Below are positions 6,811-8,859 of a DNA stretch of 8,859 bases, piece after piece. Each line of letters opens with the position of its first letter. Position 1 is the stretch's first letter. Position numbers and translations under genes: made by a program. Below the pieces are notes generated by a model. That model made no database searches and had not been told where the DNA came from. It saw nothing but the letters and a program-made list of their open reading frames with translations. This stretch comes from an uncultured Coriobacteriaceae bacterium (GTDB taxonomy: Bacteria; Actinomycetota; Coriobacteriia; Coriobacteriales; Atopobiaceae), in the NCBI GenBank assembly GCA_902772085.1, contig CACXZL010000112.1, positions 1-8,859 on the forward strand, read 5' to 3'.

Positions 6811-7042
6811 CAATCTGCTGGAATCTCGTCTGGCGAGGGGTCTCTTGCTGGAATTTCGTTTGGCGAGGCCCGGTCTGCTGGAAATGCGTTTGGCGAGGGT
6901 AAATCTGCCGAGATCTCGTTTCGCGAGGCTCACCAAACGGAATTCCGGCAGAATCGCCCTCGCCAAACGGAAAACCGACAGAGCCTCCCTCGCCAAGCGA
7001 GATTCCGGCAGGGGCCTCCATTGCCAACCGCAAAAGCGTCAG
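6811..7042. repeat. Eight 30-nt repeats: four direct, then four inverted
   Basis: The unit is a 24-nt core, roughly CTGCYGGAATTT then CGTTTGGCGAGG, plus 6 nt of variable sequence. Four forward cores lie at 6815-6838, 6845-6868, 6875-6898 and 6905-6928. Four reversed cores follow at 6928-6951, 6958-6981, 6988-7011 and 7018-7041. The period is exactly 30 nt throughout, with no indel even across the reversal point at about 6928. Unit 1 can therefore pair with 8, 2 with 7, 3 with 6 and 4 with 5, forming one long imperfect stem of about 115 bp. Outer units are more diverged. Several frames are open through it and encode 10-residue repeats (for example SAGNAFGEGK), but no start site or codon bias supports translation. 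It lies between the divergent Uma2 gene and the small gene at 7186. Confidence 0.85.
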
Positions 7043-7185
7043 AAGCCTGGTGGCCAGCCCGTGAAAAGTGATGTCCCCTGCTCCATAACCCATCCCGCTG
7101 TCCCGCGATGTGCGTGAAGGCGCTTCCAACGCGGTAGATTAACGCGGCATGAATTCGCCGCCGCACACGAGGAGAGGAGAGAACA

Positions 7186-7344
7186 ATGGCGACTTCAGGC
7201 ATCGGCCAGCCCGTGGTCCTCGACGAGGAGAGGGCAAAGAGGATCATGGAGATACTGTCCAAGCCCTACCTCCCGGCCAAGTCCGAGTCGGGAAGGAAGC
7301 TCAAGCTCTCAGCACGTAAGCTCGACCCCAAGAGATTCAAGTAG
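7186..7344 (+). CDS. Small protein of unknown function, 52 residues
   Basis: Begins MATSGIGQPVVLDEERAKR and ends KLDPKRFK, with a strong purine-rich ribosome-binding site (GAGGAGAGGAGAGAACA) directly upstream. The first half is acidic, with a probable helix (DEERAKRIMEILSKP). The second half is very basic (KSESGRKLKLSARKL). No known domain is recognised. After the TAG stop the same frame continues open into the GNAT-like remnant (from about 7363) without its own ribosome-binding site. The two were therefore either an overlapping or adjacent pair, possibly an antitoxin-like small protein with a GNAT partner, or one protein cut by a new stop. The partner reading is inference from gene order only. 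Confidence 0.5.
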   Translation: MATSGIGQPVVLDEERAKRIMEILSKPYLPAKSESGRKLKLSARKLDPKRFK

Positions 7345-7362
7345 GCAAGCACTGCGGCAAAC

Positions 7363-7920
7363 GTGAACATCAAGCCCCTCGCCGAGCTCCTCGACAGGGG
7401 CTTTTCCAAATCGGCCATACGCAGGGCCTTCTCGCGCTTATTCGTGCACGCGCGACCCGGACGTCTCGCTGTTCCTGAAGGCGCACGTCATCCAGAATGA
7501 GCGAACCGGGGCGTCACGCATCTACCTCGCCCCCTCGAGCGACGCGCTCAATGCGGATCGGCTGGAGGTGGTGGCGTTCCTCACGGTCACCATAACCGTG
7601 CCCGACTAGAAGCATCGACATCGACCGGTGGCTGCAGATCATGGGACGCATTCCCGTCGTGCAGTCCGCCAACTTCTTCCCCGGCCACCTCGTCGCCCAG
7701 CTCGCGCGATGACCGCTACACGCACGACGACTTCGATGCCTCGAAGCTGCTGCCGCTCGCGGAGGAGATGATGCGCGTCTCCGTAGGCGTGGTGGGCGAG
7801 CGCATCGCCTACCTTGACTGCCACGACGAGCTCCTGGCGTACTATCACGGGCAGAGCTGCCAGCCGCTCTACTTCGACGAGGCGAAGGGCCTCTACAAGC
7901 TGGCGAAGCACCTCAGCTAG
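7363..7920 (+). pseudogene. GNAT-type acetyltransferase remnant with multiple frameshifts
   Basis: Three-frame reading restores one protein. Frame one gives NIKPLAELLDRGFSKSAIRR (from 7363). Near 7430-7445 it shifts to CTRDPDVSLFLKAHVIQNER..YLAPSS..LEVVAFLTVTITVPD, which ends at a TAG (7607-7609). From 7614 it shifts again to IDIDRWLQIMGRIPVV, FFPGHLVAQLAR, and stops at 7708. From 7708 it continues as DDRYTHDDFDASKLLPLAEE, VGVVGERIAYLDCHDELLAYYHGQ to the TAG at 7918. The overall pattern (xxFLxxxA.., RxYL, then xGQLAxD-like acyl-CoA region, xxDCHDELLxYY) suits the GNAT fold seen in toxin-type acetyltransferases, though the CoA motif is weak. The last shift lies in a CG run (CTCGCGCGATGAC) where loss of one CG explains it; the second fits loss of 2 nt at GACTAGAAG. 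It is clearly non-functional as read. Confidence 0.75.
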
Positions 7921-8050
7921 GGCGCCGGCTCCGAGGGATCGGCCGTGCTCGCGCAGCTCCCGTGCAGGCACGCGTGAATTTGCGCAAACCGACGCGTGCC
8001 CCCGCAAGCGGGAGGCGGATTATCGTTCAGTTTTTATTCAGCGACGCGCA

Positions 8051-8211
8051 AAAGTGGTAACGATTCGTTAGCTTGCAGCTAAACGCCCACTTAGAAAGCT
8101 TTCAGGAACGGAATCGTTACCACTTTGTATTTTATAAAGTGGTAACGATTCCACGTCTTTAAGCATGCTAAGTGGGCGTTTAGCGAACAGCACACAACTT
8201 GTTACCACATT
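8051..8211. repeat. 161-bp nested palindrome with four GTGGTAAC boxes (MITE-like)
   Basis: Three arm pairs share one centre at 8131. The outer pair is AAAGTGGTAAC (8051-8061) with 8201-8211, one mismatch. The middle pair is a perfect 17 bp, GCTAAACGCCCACTTAG (8078-8094) with 8168-8184. The inner pair is a perfect 17 bp, GGAATCGTTACCACTTT (8110-8126) with 8136-8152, around a 9-nt loop. Gaps are equal on both sides: 16 nt outer to middle and 15 nt middle to inner, though the gap sequences differ. The 16-nt AAAGTGGTAACGATTC occurs at 8051 and again at 8136. GTGGTAAC boxes thus alternate in direction four times. The AT-rich element stands in GC-rich DNA between two convergent gene remnants. It encodes nothing. 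A miniature inverted-repeat element or a multi-site protein-binding locus are the main options. Confidence 0.85.
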
Positions 8212-8225
8212 ACTATGGCATCGGA

Positions 8226-8278
8226 GCAGGGGACGGGTTTTTCGTTCCACGCTTTGGAACGAAAAACCCGTCCCCTGC
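8226..8278. repeat. Perfect 24-bp hairpin, full copy of the GGGGACGGG family
   Basis: Left arm 8226-8249 (starts GCAGGGGACGGG, ends TTTTTCGTTCCA) pairs without mismatch with 8255-8278 across a 5-nt CGCTT loop. The left arm has a T-run and the right an A-run, but both are inside the stem, so it is not a standard terminator. Related shorter or half copies lie at 4762-4790, 5501-5530 and perhaps 5716-5741. The perfect match here suggests recent arrival or active maintenance. Confidence 0.85.
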
Positions 8279-8284
8279 CCCACA

Positions 8285-8313
8285 TGGCCGTTGGCGTGTG
8301 ACCCTTTTGGCCA
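8285..8313. repeat. TGGCC-ended palindromic repeat, copy B
   Basis: 29 nt, ungapped match to copy A at 4691-4719, with GACCCTTTTGGCCA identical. On the minus strand it begins 13 nt past the stop of the Amt/GGDEF chimera. A 24-bp hairpin of the other family lies 6 nt to its left, as copy A has a family member 42 nt to its right. Confidence 0.6.
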
Positions 8314-8326
8314 TCCGGAACTGTCT

Positions 8327-8859
8327 CTACGTCCTACGACGCTCGATGTTCATGCGCTCGTAGTATGCGGTCTTGTCTGCATACATGCGCTCGTCGGCGA
8401 TTTTTCCCAGCTCCGTGAGGCTCTGCGTGGGGAACTCCTTTTGCGTCGCATAGCCACATGAAACGGAAAGGTTCTGCGCCCTCGTTCCCGACCATCTGCC
8501 CACCGTCTGCGCAAGCTCTTCCTTAAGAGCGTCAAATCGCGATTCCTTACATATAATCTCGATTTTAGTAAACTTAGGTTCCCCCTCCTTCGGAAAAGAC
8601 GGAACTCTTACGACAGGGACAGCTTCCGCTTTAGGAACGTCTCCTGAAACAAATAACGCGCCGTTATCAAGAGCGTAGGACGCATACCTATTGACCGCTG
8701 GGGCAAAATCGGGATAAGCGGAGGGCAAACCATGTTCGGTCGTATCCAATCCGAGTAATTCATCTTCCTCTGAAACGCGCAGACCTATCGTCTTCTTAAT
8801 GAACCAGAAGACCCCAGACGTCAAAAGAACAGTGTAGGCGGCGACGGATACAAAACCGA
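8327..8859 (-). pseudogene. Chimera: ammonium transporter C-terminus + P-II start + GGDEF end (runs off right edge)
   Basis: The frame is open from the right edge; the TTG at 8824 is not a start. In order: the last membrane helix of an Amt transporter (SVAAYTVLLTSGVFWFIKK); the characteristic Amt tail GLRVSEEDELLGLD, TEHG and AYPDF (to about 8705); an unassigned linker; KFTKIEIICKESRFDALKEE (8575 to about 8520), which matches the first strand and helix of a P-II (GlnB/GlnK) protein; then an abrupt change at about 8501-8527 to NLSVSCGYA and ELGKIADERMYADKTAYYER, the end of a GGDEF domain. The P-II T-loop and the GGDEF motif are both absent. Amt-P-II fusions are known, so the likely history is an amt-glnB fusion joined by deletion to the 3' end of a neighbouring cyclase gene. 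The left part can still fold as Amt, so transport could survive; P-II and cyclase functions cannot. Base use in the Amt part is less GC-rich than most of the window. Confidence 0.75.

Noticed and set aside
5857..6996. A 379-codon minus-strand open frame
   Set aside because: It overlaps the well-supported Uma2 gene in another frame and the 30-nt repeat array. Its product is Arg/Ala/Gly-rich with no recognisable domain, typical of a chance frame in GC-rich DNA.
6811..7042. CRISPR array
   Set aside because: The conserved core is 24 nt with only about 6 nt between cores, the units are diverged, half of them are inverted, and no cas genes are present.
8226..8278. Ordinary rho-independent terminator
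   Set aside because: The T-run is inside the paired stem rather than after it, and related copies occur elsewhere, so a repeat-family element is the better call.
8068..8461. Short open frames across the palindromes (minus 8068-8283, plus 8165-8461)
   Set aside because: They translate the inverted repeats themselves, and the plus-strand frame continues antisense to the chimera. There is no evidence of translation.

Overview
The window looks like chromosomal DNA from a high-GC actinobacterium of the class Coriobacteriia (Olsenella/Atopobium/Collinsella-like). This is an inference. It rests on GC-rich codon use, a thyA-folA pair, ATP-type PEP carboxykinase, an Uma2-family nuclease, GGDEF proteins of the kind common in that class, and GC-rich palindromic repeats of a kind I associate with that class from memory. 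No rRNA, tRNA or CRISPR array was seen.

Layout. (1) 2-1869, plus strand: an apparent operon of the 3' part of an unknown helical protein, thymidylate synthase (thyA, Bacillus-type) and dihydrofolate reductase (folA), with gaps of 8 and 9 nt. ThyA makes dTMP and releases dihydrofolate, which FolA recycles. (2) 2031-2132: two strong stem-loops between folA and the convergent pckA. (3) 2146-3547, minus strand: pckA, broken by an internal deletion of about 67 codons that also shifts the frame. (4) 3801-4685, plus strand: an intact aldose 1-epimerase (LacX/GalM-like). (5) 4797-5380, plus strand: a leaderless-type promoter and the remnant of a membrane sensor/GGDEF protein that has lost its second membrane segment and the GGDEF core. 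(6) 5381-5930: no gene recognised, but degenerate repeat copies. (7) 5931-6479, minus strand: an intact Uma2-family nuclease with a possible operator/promoter. (8) 6811-7042: eight 30-nt repeat units, four in one orientation and four in the other. (9) 7186-7920, plus strand: a 52-codon small gene followed by a GNAT acetyltransferase remnant with at least three frameshifts. (10) 8051-8313: a 161-bp nested palindrome, a perfect 24-bp hairpin and a short palindromic repeat. (11) 8327 to the right edge, minus strand: an in-frame chimera of an ammonium-transporter C-terminus, the first P-II residues and the last part of a GGDEF domain.

Two themes stand out. At least four genes (pckA, the GGDEF sensor, the GNAT gene, the Amt/P-II/GGDEF chimera) carry internal deletions or frameshifts, so the stretch after folA is decaying or misassembled; thyA, folA, the epimerase and the nuclease are intact. 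The non-coding DNA also holds several distinct inverted-repeat families. One of them has three copies, each within about 15 nt downstream of a stop codon. I found no complete new multi-gene system. The most unusual material is the repeat architecture and the fused or deleted signalling genes.
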